Positions 33,916 through 47,350 of a DNA stretch of 64,000 nucleotides are shown piece after piece. Numbering within the stretch: position 1 is the stretch's first letter; each line of letters begins with the position of its first letter. This DNA is from Anastatus disparis (lineage: Eukaryota > Arthropoda > Insecta > Hymenoptera > Eupelmidae), in NCBI GenBank assembly GCA_017163975.1, contig JAFFSR010000278.1, positions 1-64,000 on the forward strand, given 5' to 3'. Below the pieces are notes generated by a model. The model did not search any database, had not been told where the DNA came from, and saw only the letters and a list, made by a program, of their open reading frames with translations. Position numbers and translations under genes: made by a program.

Positions 33916-35803
33916 CAATAATGCAAAAGATATTGACGTAAGAAAAAAAAAGTCCTTATTCTTTATTTTAATATAATAGTAGTAATTTTTTCTTATTCAG
34001 ACTCCTAAATATAACCTACAAATGAATCAGCAATAGACTCCCTATTTATTTAAATCAAATGTAACACTGTTTAAACCCGACAATTTCTCGAAATTCCGTT
34101 AAATGTAACGTGTATGAATTTGTAAATTCTGACTCGACTTAAAATTTAAACAAAATTAGTAATTGTCGATATATAATTAGTAGAATTAAACTAAACTGAG
34201 CAATAATGGTGAAATCAACGCTAAAACGACGAGCGAACCGGCGACGCGCATTGACCCTATATTTTCTTTTATAAAAGAAATAAGATGGAAGACTCACCGT
34301 AGCGAAAGCTGACCTCTCTCCAAATTGATAAAAAAAAGTTAGAAATCTCTTCGTAATCTTCTCTTCCCCCTGTCAAATCTCCTCAGCTCTCCCGAAAAAT
34401 AGAAATAAAAGTCTCTCTAGTGCGTGATTAAAAATGGCAGCGTACTCTCTCTTCTATATTTATCTTCCTTTAGATAAAAAATTCCCAAACAAAATGGAGT
34501 TATAACTTAAGAGCATGACGAAGCCGCCTTCTAATAATATTTCCAATCTTAACTTATGAATAAACGATGCGTTTAATTGAGTTTTTTTGCTATAAAGAAA
34601 AAATTTGTAAGATTAAACTCTAGTGCGGACAACTCAAGAAAACCACCAAAATATTATACATACAAAGTTATAATAAAAACTTTCAATATATCGTATTTTA
34701 AGGTTAGGTTTGTCGAGTTTGATATCTAATTTCCAATCCAAGCTCATAAAAAAATAACAAGTCCAAATGATTTTTTATTTTAACAAAAATTATTGTACTA
34801 ATATAACTTTAGTGCGGACAAGTCATTATATTTGTTTAATTTAAGAATTTAAAAAGATATCGATAAAATAAAAAAAGCAAAACTCGATTGCTGCAGCTCC
34901 GACATGCCGTTAAATAAAAGCTCAACGAGCATCAATGAACAAAATCCTAGAAACAACCAATGTAAAGGAGATCCAGTAAGGCAGTGCGTCTTCTATTAGC
35001 TTCTTCCTCCTCATCTCTTCTTTTATCAATTTTGTCACTAATATAATAATTGTTGACTGCTTATTCACCTCTTTCTTAATTGTTATTTGTCAATTACGAT
35101 GGATGTTGATTTATAACTAATTAACACTTTCTATTTCGGCAGTCTTTTTGATGTTAGCGCCTACTATTTCTCGCGCGCTCTATTTCAAATTTACATTCAA
35201 AATACTCTATATGCTTATTTTAACTTTCCTCTACGTGAACTCTATTACCATCTCTTTCTCTAACGCTCGACTCTTATATCTCCCATCACTTTTGCTTTTG
35301 ACTTTAAGCATTATCATATATTATACTCATCTTAATACATTTCATCTCTACACATCTTTAAATTTATATACATATAATCTTATGATAACTTACATGTAAG
35401 CCTTATGTATAGACTATAGCTGGCTCCCTTTTTTCCTGATCCTATAGTCCCTCTACTTGTGACTCAATTTGCTTCCTTTTTCTCTATACTGTAGTCTCTC
35501 TCTATCTAATACGAATCAATTTCGGTATCGATCGTGAATTTCCGTCGCGAATTGGTGGCTTTCATCCTTACCGTCATTTTCTCTCTATTCTCAAGCGCGT
35601 GTTTTTCTCTATTCAACGTCATTTCGCGGTTCCACGCGTCATCGCGTACCTCAAGTATTAGTGTAAGGTGTGTGCCTATACTTCGGGTGAGTGCATGTGA
35701 GCGTAAGTATCTAGCAGTCAGTGCCGCGGCGCATACGTCGTTGAATATGGTGACGTACACGAGCACTGATAGATCATGCTACTCAATAAAATGTTCTATT
35801 CTT
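33916..35803. other. No supported gene
   Basis: Moderately AT-rich DNA. The phrase CTCTAGTGCGGACAA recurs diverged as CTTTAGTGCGGACAA (about 34617 and 34810). Frames at 35148-35399, 35506-35766 and 35534-35920 lack motifs; the last runs into a foldback. Confidence 0.4.
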
Positions 35804-36506
35804 ACCTGGAGAGCCTATGAGCTTCAGGTCATAGATCTTGATAAAACTTTGGGATATGTTTTTAGGCACCAAAATATGAGTAAAGCCAGAGCGATACGGT
35901 CTAACGCTTTAAAAAACTGAAATTATAGACGTTCCTAGTCTTATTTTAAGAAAAATGTAAAAAAAAGCTTCTTATTGAATTGTGAATAATTTAGTTTAGA
36001 AATATTTTTAATGAATTAACAGGAACCAAAATAATAGTAGAAAAAGAAAACTTCAATTTGCTGTTTTCAGAATTGAGAAATAATAATTAGAACCAGAGAT
36101 ACGTTTGTTTAAAGTTAAGCAGCAAGAAAGTACCAAAAATCATCTAAATTCCTAAATTCTGACGGACAGTGATTTTTGGTACTTTCTTGCTGCTTAACTT
36201 TAAACAAACGTATCTCTGGTTCTAATTATTATTTCTCAATTCTGAAAACAGCAAATTAAAGTTTTCTTTTTCTACTATTATTTTGGTTCCTGTTAATTCA
36301 TTAAAAACATTTCTAAACTAAATTATTAACAATTCAATTAGGAGCTTTTCTTACATTTTTCTTAAAATAAGACTGGAAACGTCTATAATTTCAGTTTTCC
36401 AAAGCGATAGACCGTACCGCTCTGGCTTTACTAATATTCTGGTATCTAAAAACATATCCCGAAATTTCATTAAGATCTGTGACCCAAAGCTCATAGCCTC
36501 TTCTAG
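35804..36506. mobile_element. 0.7-kb foldback MITE
   Basis: The arms meet near 36150. CTGGAGAGCCTATGAGCTTC faces AAGCTCATAGCCTCTTCTAG, and TAAAGCCAGAGCGATACGGT is mirrored at about 36420. GTACTTTCTTGCTGC flanks the centre on both sides. Related to 62052-62510 over most of the arm. Confidence 0.85.
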
Positions 36507-37027
36507 TTAGATATGTTCTGTGCACTAGTTTTGAAGAGTTGCAGCCTTCACCGTGGCTTAACTCCTAGTGTGCAATAGAAAACCGATGGTTAATGTGACT
36601 TTTCCATTACTGCGTGTTCCAGTTGAAGCGTCTCACAACATACGTGGCTAAGATACAACTAACGTATTTTGAGAAAAATGCTAAAAACGTCTATCTTTTG
36701 AATGATTCTAAATCGCTTGCTAACCAATATACTGTTAAATTCACCAATAAAAAATAAGATTTTTACACATGTTTCGAAAAATCTAAATTGATTTGTCAAA
36801 GAGAGAAATAATGTTTTAATATGGATTTAGCTAACTTTAATGTGACTATGGACTTGGCTAGTTTTGAAAAAAAAATTCAAGGACTTGACTAATTTTGACG
36901 CAAAATCGGGACTCAGTTATTTTTGATTCAAAAATGTTATCCGGACTTAGCAATTTTAGATTTGCAATTTATAGATTTCTCAAATAACATAGTATAATGT
37001 CGAAGCGTCTTACAACAAAAATGGCTA
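36507..37027. other. AT-rich spacer between two foldbacks
   Basis: Phrases GACTTGGCTAGTTTTGA, GACTTGACTAATTTTGA and GACTTAGCAATTTTAGA recur at 36850-36960, a weak tandem pattern. No gene. Confidence 0.4.
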
Positions 37028-37700
37028 ACAAGGAGAGCACCCTACCGTGAAACGGATTTAGCTCAAACTTTGGGATATGATTTTTTAATACAAAAAATGA
37101 ACCCGTGTTTTTTCTTTTCGTGCAATAGGCCCCCTAGACACGGATATAGACATTTTTTGGAAAGTATGGTGAATAAAAGCCTTTATAAGAACTTGAATAA
37201 TCAAAGAACTAAGATTCTTACAAATAAATGCATGAAAGATTAAATGAAGCACAAATCAAATGCTTCAATATTAGCTTTGTTGCATTAAAAAAGTTTTTGT
37301 GGTTCAAAAGTTACGGGCGATTAAAATATGCTAATGGAATAACATAAGAAATTGATCATATTTTATATGCTAAAAATATTAAGTATATATGTGGTACTAT
37401 TTAATTAAGAATAACTCTTAAACAATAGAAGCGTTTTCAATGCAATAAAGCTCAAATCAAAGCTTTTAATTTGTGCTTCATTTTATCTCTCATGCATTTT
37501 TTTTGTAAGAGTCTTAGTTCTTTGGTTATTCAAGTTCTTATGAAGGCTCTTATTTACTATATTTTTGAAAAATGTCCATATTTTTGCCTAGGAGGCCTAT
37601 TTGATGAAAAAAAAAACATGGGTTCATTTTGTTTAATCAATAAATCATATCTCAAAGTTTGAGCTAAATTCATTCCCCGGAGATGGGGTGCTCTCCTTGT
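37028..37700. mobile_element. 0.67-kb foldback MITE, ends ACAAGGAGAGCACCC
   Basis: The left end ACAAGGAGAGCACCC and right end GGGTGCTCTCCTTGT are perfect inverted repeats of 15 bp. Arms extend with lower identity to a centre near 37370 (for example GAACTTGAATAATCAAAGAA against TTCTTTGGTTATTCAAGTTC). Homologous to the more diverged 53843-54445. Confidence 0.85.
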
Positions 37701-38362
37701 GAGACCATTTTTTTTAAAATTGAGTTATTAAGTCATTCATATTTTTTATCCTATTTCCTACTATATTTAATCATAAAATTAAGAAAAAGTCTTTAGCATT
37801 CCACAAAAAGTTGTCTTTTTATTTATTATCAATATGTTTTTTTATACAAGGAAATTAATCAAACAATTTATGAACATAATATTGACATAATAATTATAAC
37901 AATTTGAAAATTTTATAAATTTTCAACAAAATAATAATCAGTATTATTATTGCATATGCTTACGAGTGTGTATTTGTTATCGTATTATGTGTATATGTAA
38001 GTAAATGCGTGTGTATATTCATATAAATACACATATGCTCTATTTTTAAAATTAAAATTGGACTTGACCATTCTTGATAAGCTAGTTCAATGGACTTAAC
38101 GCTTTTTTTATTTGTAGCAGTTTTTGAATATACGAAAAAAAAATTAAAAAATTAAATTTTTTAAAATTTTATGATTAAATATAGTAAAAAATAGGCTGAA
38201 AAATATGAATTACTCAGTAACTTAATTTTCAAAAAAAATGTATTTAGCCATTTTTGTTTTGAGATGCTTCAGTTTTAGGTTGGGTTGCCTTTGTCTCTGT
38301 CTCTTTCTACCAGTAATTCGTCTGCTCACAACAACTCATGTATTCCTCGAAACAAAAAAAAG
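37701..38362. other. AT-rich DNA, no gene seen
   Basis: No coding motif. A short stretch (about 38090-38250) echoes text at 37700-37790 in inverse orientation (ATTTTATGATTAAATATAGT against CTATATTTAATCATAAAATT), hinting at a wider decayed inverted repeat around 37028-38270. Confidence 0.4.
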
Positions 38363-38577
38363 GAACAAACAAATATAATTAGTTTATTCAATTGTAAATA
38401 ATCGGTCTCGTGAATGTATCTCGGTATAAGTCTTTCCTTCTCATTCTCGTACATACATTATTTATTCGATCTCAATAAATAATGTATTTACCAGAACGAG
38501 AAGGAAAGACTTATGCCGAGATGCATTCACTAGACCGATTATTTACAATCAAGTAAGCTAATTATATTTGTTTGTTT
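38363..38577. mobile_element. 215-bp hairpin MITE
   Basis: ATTGTAAATAATCGGTCTCG on the left faces AGACCGATTATTTACAATC on the right; AGTCTTTCCTTCTC is also mirrored. The centre is near 38468. Confidence 0.8.
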
Positions 38578-38947
38578 GGTGTATATACTAAGTTGGTACC
38601 CCCCTGCTCACTCCGCTCGCCAACCCCCGAATATATAAAAATTCAAAGTTGTTTTGTGTAACTTTTTTTTAAGACAACTTTATTGAAAGATTTTGAGAGT
38701 TGCACTCACTCTTTTATCTTGTGAATTTAACTTTCAGTAGGTGAGTAGAGGCGTAAGAAACATTGTATCATTATTCTGAAGAGTAAGATATACTCTTTAA
38801 TTTTATATAGTATGTTTGTATTGGAATTTAAAGTGAGTATATAGAGGGGGTACCGCATTCAATATGGCGGACATATGCTAACACTCTAGTGTAGGTTTGT
38901 ATGGACGAAATTTTTAATTTTTACTCAATTTATTTTTCAAATGAAAT

Positions 38948-40601
38948 ATGGAGTCAGTAAAGTTTTGTAAAACATCTAAAAAAAATACAACGTGTCATGT
39001 AATTTGTGTGGTTTCTGAATGCGGTAGTAAAGGTTTAGACTCTAAATTAAGCTTCCATAGATTTCCTGCTCCGAATATACGGTCTGTTGAGGTCACAGAT
39101 TTTTTTGGTCATGTGAAAAAAATTGATAAATTAATAGCGTGGCAAACAGTTCTTAAACTAGAAAATACATTCAAATTTGATGTTGTTTGTTCTCTTCATT
39201 TCTCTGCAGAAGCTTATCATGAGATAGGTAAAATAGATTTTTGAAAATATTCAAGTTATCTAATAACAATGTATGCTCAGCAATGGATATTTAAATTAAA
39301 TTAATATTAATGATGAATTTTGTTGTATTGCAGATGTAATCTCACAGAGAAGAAAATTGAAAATATGTGGTGTTCCAAACTGTAACCTAACAAGAAAAAA
39401 AAGAGGCTCAAGACATTAGAAATGAACAGGAGTCGAAAAGAAAAGTTATTATCAAGAAATATAACCAAGAATAACAGTAAAACAAAAAAACTTAAGACAA
39501 TTAAAACAGTACAAGAATCATCGTATGAAAGTATTGCAACTGAAGATTGTAACAGTAAAATTGTCGATTTTTGTAAAAATGCTGAATGTTTGATGAATGA
39601 AAGTTCAAGCGAATATGTTCAATATTTTCATTTTCCCAATAAAGTTGAAATGACTACAGAAATTGTGGAAGCAGATATTAGTGCAGGTAAGAAATTCGAA
39701 TTTACTGATTTAATACAGAGCAGCAACAAGGACTTAAGTACTGCCACAGGAATACAATCATTAATAATCTTTGATACAATTGTGAAATGTTATCATAAAG
39801 TTGTTGGTGATAAATTTGAAAATAATAAAACTTTGATGAACACAAGAGATGAAGTTCTTTTAAGATATGTTAAATTAAACCAGAATCCGTCATATAGTTT
39901 CTTAGCTCTTATTTTCAATAGTGTCAGTGAACAAAGATGCCAATAAATTTTTAAAGAAACTTTGCAAGTCTTGAGAAGAATTTGAAAATTGTTATTTCAT
40001 CGATTTCGAAGGATGGAATTAAAAAAAATATACCTTTATGCTTCGAAGGATTTGAAGAAACTATAGGATAGTGTTGGACTGTACAGAAATTTTTATTCAA
40101 CAACCAAAAAATTTATGTTATCAAATACTCATCTATTCTCATTACAAAGGAGATCGAACTGTTAAATTTATGACAGGAGTTACTCCAGCTGGTGATTTAT
40201 TTTTTGTAAGTAAGGCATATGGTGGCAAAGTTAGTGACTCAAAAATATTCGAATAAAGTAAAACTAATGTCACTTTTAGAACCAGGTGATACCATCATGG
40301 TTGGTAGAGGGTTTTTAATAGAAGAAGTATGTGAGAAAAATTAGTGGAAATGCATTAAGCCACTATACTTAAAAGACACAAAACAGTTCACTGAAACTGA
40401 AGCAATAATGACAGCAAAAATAGTCAAGGCTCGTGTACATATTGAAAGGTCTAATCGGCAGATAAAAACTTTGATATAATGAGTACAGTGATGCCAGTTC
40501 ATCTTTCACCCCTTATTAAGAATATAATGACACTTACATGTGAAACAGTAAATTTAAGCTCTCCCATACTCAAAGATGATAAGTTTATGAGTGATAATTA
40601 A
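38948..40601 (+). pseudogene. ISL2EU-type transposase: THAP finger plus DDE_Tnp_4
   Basis: The first exon (38948 to about 39230) encodes a THAP zinc-finger-like DNA-binding domain: CVVSECGS, LSFHRFPAP, IAWQTVLKL, FDVVCSLHFSAEAYHEI. It ends before donor GTAAAA, and a second exon starts after TTGCAG at about 39334 (DVISQRRKLKICGVPNCN). A helix-turn-helix region follows (LLRYVKLNQNPSYSFLALIF), then DDE_Tnp_4: VLDCTEIFIQQP, YSHYKGDRTVKFMTGVTPAG, YGGKVSDSKIFE, PGDTIMVGRGFLIEE, VKARVHIERSNRQIK, ending at TAA 40599-40601. Several frameshifts and stops (about 39415, 39944, 40060, 40255, 40343). Where the family normally has DRGF this copy has GRGF, so the second catalytic Asp is lost. The YqaJ gene converging from the other strand completes the ISL2EU pairing. 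Confidence 0.87.
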
Positions 40602-41039
40602 ACACGATTGTATTTTTATAATTGTATGGGTAATATATAAATGATATACATAAAATTAAATAAATAAATCAGTAAAACGATGTAATTATTGTTTATTTTT
40701 CTTAATCCTGATTTTAAATAGTAACATAGTATATATTTTTCATGATACGTAACAAAGTTTTCAAATGGTATACAATATCTTTTATTACTTTACGTTTACA
40801 AATAAACCTATACATTTTCTTTTAATATTAACATTTAGTATTAATATCACATTGTATTTTTCTTAATCCTGATTATGAATACTAATGCAGAATTCAATTT
40901 ACATATAAAAACTTTGTAACTATAATATTAAAACATTTGTTCTACCTAACGCTAACATCTTCTCATGCTTACTAAAATTATGAACATTTTTTAAAATTAT
41001 GTAACATTTAATATTATCACATTTTTTCTTTGTTATTAA

Positions 41040-41690
41040 CGTTATCATATGTATTTTCAGTATCTTTTTCTAGTTTAAATAAACAAATCTGATGTAACAT
41101 ATGAACAAAATAAACATATTTAAATTTTTTTAACTTATTATCTAAAAGTAAAATATTTATATCCACTTCTTACTCAAACAATTTCTTCGCTTTTTTAAAA
41201 TAAATAACAAAATATGTTTTCTTCATATTTAGATCACACATTTCCAATTGTACTTGACCATAATATTAATGATTAGTTTTCATAATAATTTTATTACTTG
41301 TCATCACTAAACATTTATTTATTTGGTCTTTTATCATTTCATTGATACCTTTGATTTTGCCTATGACTGGGCATTTGATCTCTAGCAGTGCATCTTGAGA
41401 TCCATTTTTCAAAATAATACCATCTGGAGAGTATGCAAACCAAGGATTGATTTGACTTATAATCAGTCCTGTTTGTATAATAATCATTTCAGGACGGAGT
41501 TCATTAAATTGATTGCGAGCTTCTGCTTCAGTGGGATTTCTATACTTCATGGCTTCTGTTTTAAAAGTGGAGCATTTTAACAAACTTTAAGCCTTTTTAG
41601 TCCAATCTGCATTTTTACCTTTTCCATAAATGTGACATCTGCTTAGTGGCGAAAAATTCTTTAATGAGCCTAGATATTCCTATCTAATAG
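41040..41690 (-). pseudogene. YqaJ-type exonuclease of an ISL2EU transposon
   Basis: YqaJ proteins are phage-type recombination exonucleases, and ISL2EU elements carry one beside the transposase. Visible on the - strand: EYLGSLKNFSPLSRCHIYGK (upstream of 41590), KYRNPTEAEARNQFNELRPE, then the nuclease core NPWFAYSPDGIIL and LLEIKCPVIGKIKG, carrying the family's D...ExK pattern. Similarity continues past TAA near 41263-41265 with YYGQVQLEMCDLNMKKTYFV. A second in-frame TAA lies at about 41588. Only the 41266-41583 part is open; the gene is decayed. It is convergent with 38948-40601. Confidence 0.85.
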
Positions 41691-42386
41691 CTCGTGGTGT
41701 TTTAATAAATTATACTTTCTTGGTTAGCAATCTTTTTGAGAGTATAAACAAAATAAAAATAAACAAAAATAAAGAAAGCACTTGAAAATTCTCAAAGAGA
41801 ATTTTCTATCAAATCTCTCTTTTGTGGAAATTTGACGGAATTCCATAGTAAGAAAATAATAAAATGCTATGCAAACAATTGCTCTAGTCGGCAATTGTCT
41901 ACAATTATCGTTTACATAAACTGATTACAGTTGGTAAACGATGCGAATTAATTTATTAGTAAAAAGAAAAAGGAAAAAGAAATGAGGAAATAAAATAAAC
42001 CTTTTATTATAATATTTTGACTTACTTTCATTTTCTATAATGAGAGTGTAACAAATCAATATTTTATAATTTAAACTTTGTATTAAAAATGTTGGAAGGT
42101 AATATCAATGAATCGTAAAGTAAAAACGAATTGTGTATTTGAATATTATTTTGAATTTGCAAGAAGTACTGACTGACTGTCATGTAAGGGCCAGTCTTTT
42201 CGTATCAGAAGGCCCAAGTTTGCGCGAAAGCTGCCCCTCTTAAACAACTCGCAACCACCCTGCTGTTCCGACATCTTGATCACTGCTCAGTGGTTTTGCT
42301 CGATGCTTCGCAGAAGTTACGAAAACGGCTACAGACAATGCAAAATTCATGTGTGAGATATTAGTCCAGTAGAATTAGACTTTTTG
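41691..42386. other. AT-rich DNA preceding the 10-kb foldback
   Basis: No gene seen. 41951 marks the start of a 4.54-kb segment repeated at 46493. Confidence 0.5.
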
Positions 42387-42807
42387 CATGACTTAATTAG
42401 TAACAGGCAACTGAAGTGAAAAATGAGTTCATTAGGTCAAAAGATATTAAAATTTAGAAAGACCCTCAAAATTTGGGCGGGCATAATTTTTTAAACAACG
42501 TCTTTATGTAAAAAATTGTGAAAAATCGATGTTTTTGGATCTAGCTCTTTTCGTTTTTTAATAGGGTATATGGAATTTATAATACTTACAAGGATCTTGA
42601 TGACAAATAGTTTAAGCCCTATTACATTAAATTTTGTTAATAATTTATTTAAATAATCGCAAAAATATAGTAAAAAATCGTTAAATTTTCAATAATTTTT
42701 TATTCCATAAAAAAAGGGCTACATGCTTGTAACTTTGTAAAAAGTTGCCTTCTATCACCCTTAAGAGCAGGCCGGATTCGCTGTCCTTGTCTAATTGGCA
42801 TTTTTGT

Positions 42808-43099
42808 TATTTACTCAAGTATTAATCGGTGTATCTGCAAATTGAAGGTTAAGCGCAATAGATATTATTATTACAAATATTTGTGCTCAAGAAAAAAAAA
42901 ATCTATCGCTTTGTTTTTGAGAAAAGTAAGGAACGCCGAAGTAAAAGATTATGTTTATAATATTTTCGCGTTCCTTACTTTTCTCAAAAAAAAATCGGTA
43001 GATTTTTTTTTCTTGTGCATAGATATTCATAATAATAATATCTATTGCGATCAACCTTTATTTTGAAGATACACCGATTAATACTTGAGTAAATAACAA
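42808..43099. mobile_element. ~290-bp hairpin MITE, copy 1 of 3
   Basis: GTTATTTACTCAAGTATTAA at the left faces TTAATACTTGAGTAAATAAC at the right. The hairpin is wrapped by a second pair, CTTAAGAGCAGGCCGGA and TCCGGCCTGCCGTTAAG. Other copies: 47351-47642 and, inverted, 51675-51966. Confidence 0.8.
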
Positions 43100-44668
43100 A
43101 CAACTCAATTGTTACTCGGTCGGTATCAGGTTCTACTCCGGCCTGCCGTTAAGTCCCCATAATTTTTTCAGCAAAAAATATTAATTTGTATATGAGATAT
43201 TCAATTTGTTCACTAAAAAAAGGTAAAATGTAGGCCTCAAATGGACCCTATTGCGGTCATTTTAGAAAGAAATGACCATTGTCATTTATGCTCTTTGACA
43301 CTTATATTTAGTGAAAATAAAAAGTTTGATTGACATTTTTATTATTTTCGCTGTTCAAATGGCGATCGAAAAAAAAAAATTTTTTTTCTCAATTGTTTTT
43401 TAAATTTATATATGAAAAAATGAAAATATTTAAATGCAACTTTTTTATTCTTGTTGCTTAAATTTTAACGCTTATTTTAAAAAAAAACGTTATTCTATAA
43501 TAATTAGGAGCTGAGATAATTTTTTTTTTTTAAATTCGCCATTTGTTTATTTACAAAGATTAAGGAATGAAATTTTAATGACAGATCCTTTAATACTTGA
43601 ACTTTGATATAAGATCATTTCTGATATTAAAATCAGTTTTTTAAAACCTTAAAAGATTGTTTTTAAGTATGTATAGTTTCAATTATTTTTGAAGAGAGGA
43701 GGAACGCGGCATCTTTCGCAAGTACAGAAAAAATTTTTTTGATTACTTCAAATTTGTATTATGTGAAAAAATTTTCTATATCTCAGTGAAATATTAACCG
43801 ATTTTGATGTTTCTTTTTTTAATCTGGGGTAGCGCGAGATAATATTAACAGTCGTTATACTTGTTTGATGATATAAATAAATTAATTTGTTATAAACAAT
43901 AACAAAAAATATATGCATATTTTTTTTCATTTTTTATATACTTGTAATGTTTATTTTTATAATCTAATGAATAAGTTTCATTTATTTTATGAAAAAATTA
44001 GATTATTATCTTTTTTACACGCTAATAATTAATACAAACATTGCTCTTATCATAAAAATCCTGACATTATTAAAAAAGAGCTTCTGACCTTGAATATTCA
44101 ACGAATTTAACGTTTCTTTTTTTGATCTGGGGTTGTGCGAGATAATATTAAGTACCGTCATTTTTGTTATATTTAACAAAACAAATTAATTTACTATAAA
44201 CAATATATATGAAAAAAAAATTTATTTCATATTTTACATTAATGGAACGTTTGTATTAATAATTTTATGATACATAATATCTTTTTTTCTAAAAAATTTA
44301 ATTATTTTCTTTTTTAAACAATATTATTAATAAAAACATATCTCTTATCATGAAAGCCTTCACATTATTTTTAAATGCCTTTCAGCATTTTTACTTTTAA
44401 AATAGTTTTATTTTCACTATTATTATTTTAATAGTCATTTATACCTAATGTGAATATTTATTTTATAAAGAATTAAAAAGTATTTCTATTTTGTTGTAAA
44501 GTATTTGTATATTATGTTCGTTAAAAGAAGAGAAGTATAATTTAAGTGCGTGTGTTATTGTATGAGTTCGTTGAACCCTGCTTTACGCTCAAACTTTCAA
44601 TTCGTAAGTATTTTATTTTATATTTTATTTCTTCTTGATTGTTGAGATATAAGTTCGCTGAATTGTTA

Positions 44669-44739
<71 letters not shown>

Positions 44740-44945
44740 TTATATTTTTCTTAACTATTCAAAACTTTTTACTAAAACATTATTAACTACACTTGAAAAA
44801 GAAATTTATTGTAATTTTTATTCTAATTTCAATTATTTATTCAATTTTTTATTGAAAGTATTATTTATTACTTAAAATAATAATAAGATTAAGAAAATGT
44901 TATATTTATAATTTTATTATTTCAAGTAAATAAAATTTATTTAAG

Positions 44946-45113
44946 TTCGTGAGTATAAAAGAAACCCAAGAGCAAGGTCATTATGAAATTGCGGGTTCAA
45001 TTTTATTTCGAGCGTCCTTTGCACTCAGTAAACCAACGTATGTGGCACAGGTCACATCATTGAACGCGTTTTCTTTTGATTATACAAAGTTTCTACATAT
45101 AGTTCTGAAATAA
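44946..45113 (+). pseudogene. Exon-like segment in the foldback loop, copy 1
   Basis: A 56-codon frame with coding-like composition: SIKETQEQGHYEIAGSILFR, then ALSKPTYVAQVTSLNAFSFD, ending HIVLK at TAA 45111-45113. GC content is well above the neighbouring DNA. No family recognised. Identical peptide in the duplicate at 49488-49655. Confidence 0.4.
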
Positions 45114-45528
45114 AATCATTCTGAATATAATAGTGTATATTTTACTTTTTTAAATAAAAGTTATTGTTCAGTTCATTCTGCAATTTCGTTAATATACAAT
45201 AAATTTGGGAGTAAGTAATAAGTTTCTTTTATTTTTGTGTTTATTACTGAAAAATTTTTTTCAATAACTTAATGAATCTTAATTTAATTATAAATTGCAT
45301 GATATGTTTGTTAAAAAATATTATAAATTTTTCATTTAAGATATTTATTTTTATTGTAAAAGTTTTTTTTTCTAAAAGTTTTTAAAATTAAAGAAATATT
45401 TAGTGTTTTTCATAAAATAGCTTCTTGAATATATTACAATAAAATTAACCATAGTACAATATGTTCATTATATTTTGATTTATCTAATTCTTAAAAAAAA
45501 ATTCGTATTAACAGTTTATTTTTTACAG

Positions 45529-45826
45529 CTACTTGTTTGTTGCCCATGATTAATTGCAATGATAATAGATGTGGATGTTGAAAACATGTATTAAAATGCT
45601 CTAAATTATGTTCTGGTTGTCACGGGAAACTTGTGATAAACAGAAGACTGTATTAGTACAAAATTTTCTGTTTGATGAAGATAGTTGCAGCAGCAGTGAA
45701 AATATGTCAAACTTACCGTTTGAAATTGACAATAGTTCCAATGATGAATGTTGTGATGATTCGAGAAATGTTTTCATAGATGAAGATTGTGATGAGCCAT
45801 CAAACAAGCAAATAAAATTATCATAA
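45529..45826 (+). pseudogene. Tesmin/CXC-like Cys-rich last exon, copy 1
   Basis: Follows acceptor TTTTTTACAG. Reads NCNDNRCGC, a TGA, then KHVLKCSKLCSGCHG, i.e. closely spaced Cys residues of the tesmin/CXC type, then an acidic Ser-rich tail ending NKQIKLS at TAA 45824-45826. This copy has GGG where the duplicate has GGGG, shifting the frame after SGCHG. Exons of this sort end some insect transposon-associated proteins; which one is unclear. Confidence 0.5.
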
Positions 45827-47350
45827 ATATTTAATAAATTTTATTAAAATAAACTTTGTACGTTAATTGCGAAAATACGAAAAAAATGTAATATTTTTTC
45901 GAATGTGTTTATGTGTGCGAAAAAAAAATTGTAAATATTTTTTTAAAATGAAACGAATTCATAAAATTATATAAATAAACATTTATTTAAAATATAGTAT
46001 GTAAAAAATAATAAAAAAATTTTCTTTATTATTTATAATTAATTAATTTGTTTATTGCATAAAACAAAAATGACCGTTCTTAATGTTATCTCGCACAACC
46101 CCAGATCAAAAAAAGAAACGTTAAATTCGTTGAATATTCAAGGTCAGAAGCTCTTTTTTAATAATGTCAGGATTTTTATGATAAGAGCAATGTTTGTATT
46201 AATTATTAGCGTGTAAAAAAGATAATAATCTAATTTTTTCATAAAATAAATGAAACTTATTCATTAGATTATAAAAATAAACATTACAAGTATATAAAAA
46301 ATGAAAAAAAATATGCATATATTTTTTGTTATTGTTTATAACAAATTAATTTATTTATATCATCAAACAAGTATAACGACTGTTAATATTATCTCGCGCT
46401 ACCCCAGATTAAAAAAAGAAACATCAAAATCGGTTAATATTTCACTGAGATATAGAAAATTTTTTCACATAATACAAATTTGAAGTAATCAAAATTTATT
46501 AGTAAAAAGGAAAAGGAAAAAGAAATGAGGAAATAAAATAAACCTTTTATTATAATATTTTGACTTACTTTCATTTTCTATAATGAGAGTGTAACAAATC
46601 AATATTTTATAATTTAAACTTTGTATTAAAAATGTTGGAAGGTAATATCAATGAATCGTAAAGTAAAAACGAATTGTGTATTTGAATATTATTTTGAATT
46701 TGCAAGAAGTACTGACTGACTGTCATGTAAGGGCCAGTCTTTTCGTATCAGAAGGCCCAAGTTTGCGCGAAAGCTGCCCCTCTTAAACAACTCGCAACCA
46801 CCCTGCTGTTCCGACATCTTGATCACTGCTCAGTGGTTTTGCTCGATGCTTCGCAGAAGTTACGAAAACGGCTACAGACAATGCAAAATTCATGTGTGAG
46901 ATATTAGTCCAGTAGAATTAGACTTTTTGCATGACTTAATTAGTAACAGGCAACTGAAGTGAAAAATGAGTTCATTAGGTCAAAAGATATTAAAATTTAG
47001 AAAGACCCTCAAAATTTGGGCGGGCATAATTTTTTAAACAACGTCTTTATGTAAAAAATTGTGAAAAATCGATGTTTTTGGATCTAGCTCTTTTCGTTTT
47101 TTAATAGGGTATATGGAATTTATAATACTTACAAGGATCTTGATGACAAATAGTTTAAGCCCTATTACATTAAATTTTGTTAATAATTTATTTAAATAAT
47201 CGCAAAAATATAGTAAAAAATCGTTAAATTTTCAATAATTTTTTATTCCATAAAAAAAGGGCTACATGCTTGTAACTTTGTAAAAAGTTGCCTTCTATCA
47301 CCCTTAAGAGCAGGCCGGATTCGCTGTCCTTGTCTAATTGGCATTTTTGT

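Noticed and set aside
33274..33918. 214-codon Ser/Leu/Phe-rich frame on the - strand and Arg/Glu-rich frames on the + strand
   Set aside because: They lie entirely over purine-rich and TG-rich simple sequence; open in several frames because of composition, with no motif.
35534..35920. 128-codon frame starting MNFRRELVAFILTV
   Set aside because: It looks like a signal peptide at first, but runs into a foldback MITE at 35804 and has no similarity I recognise.
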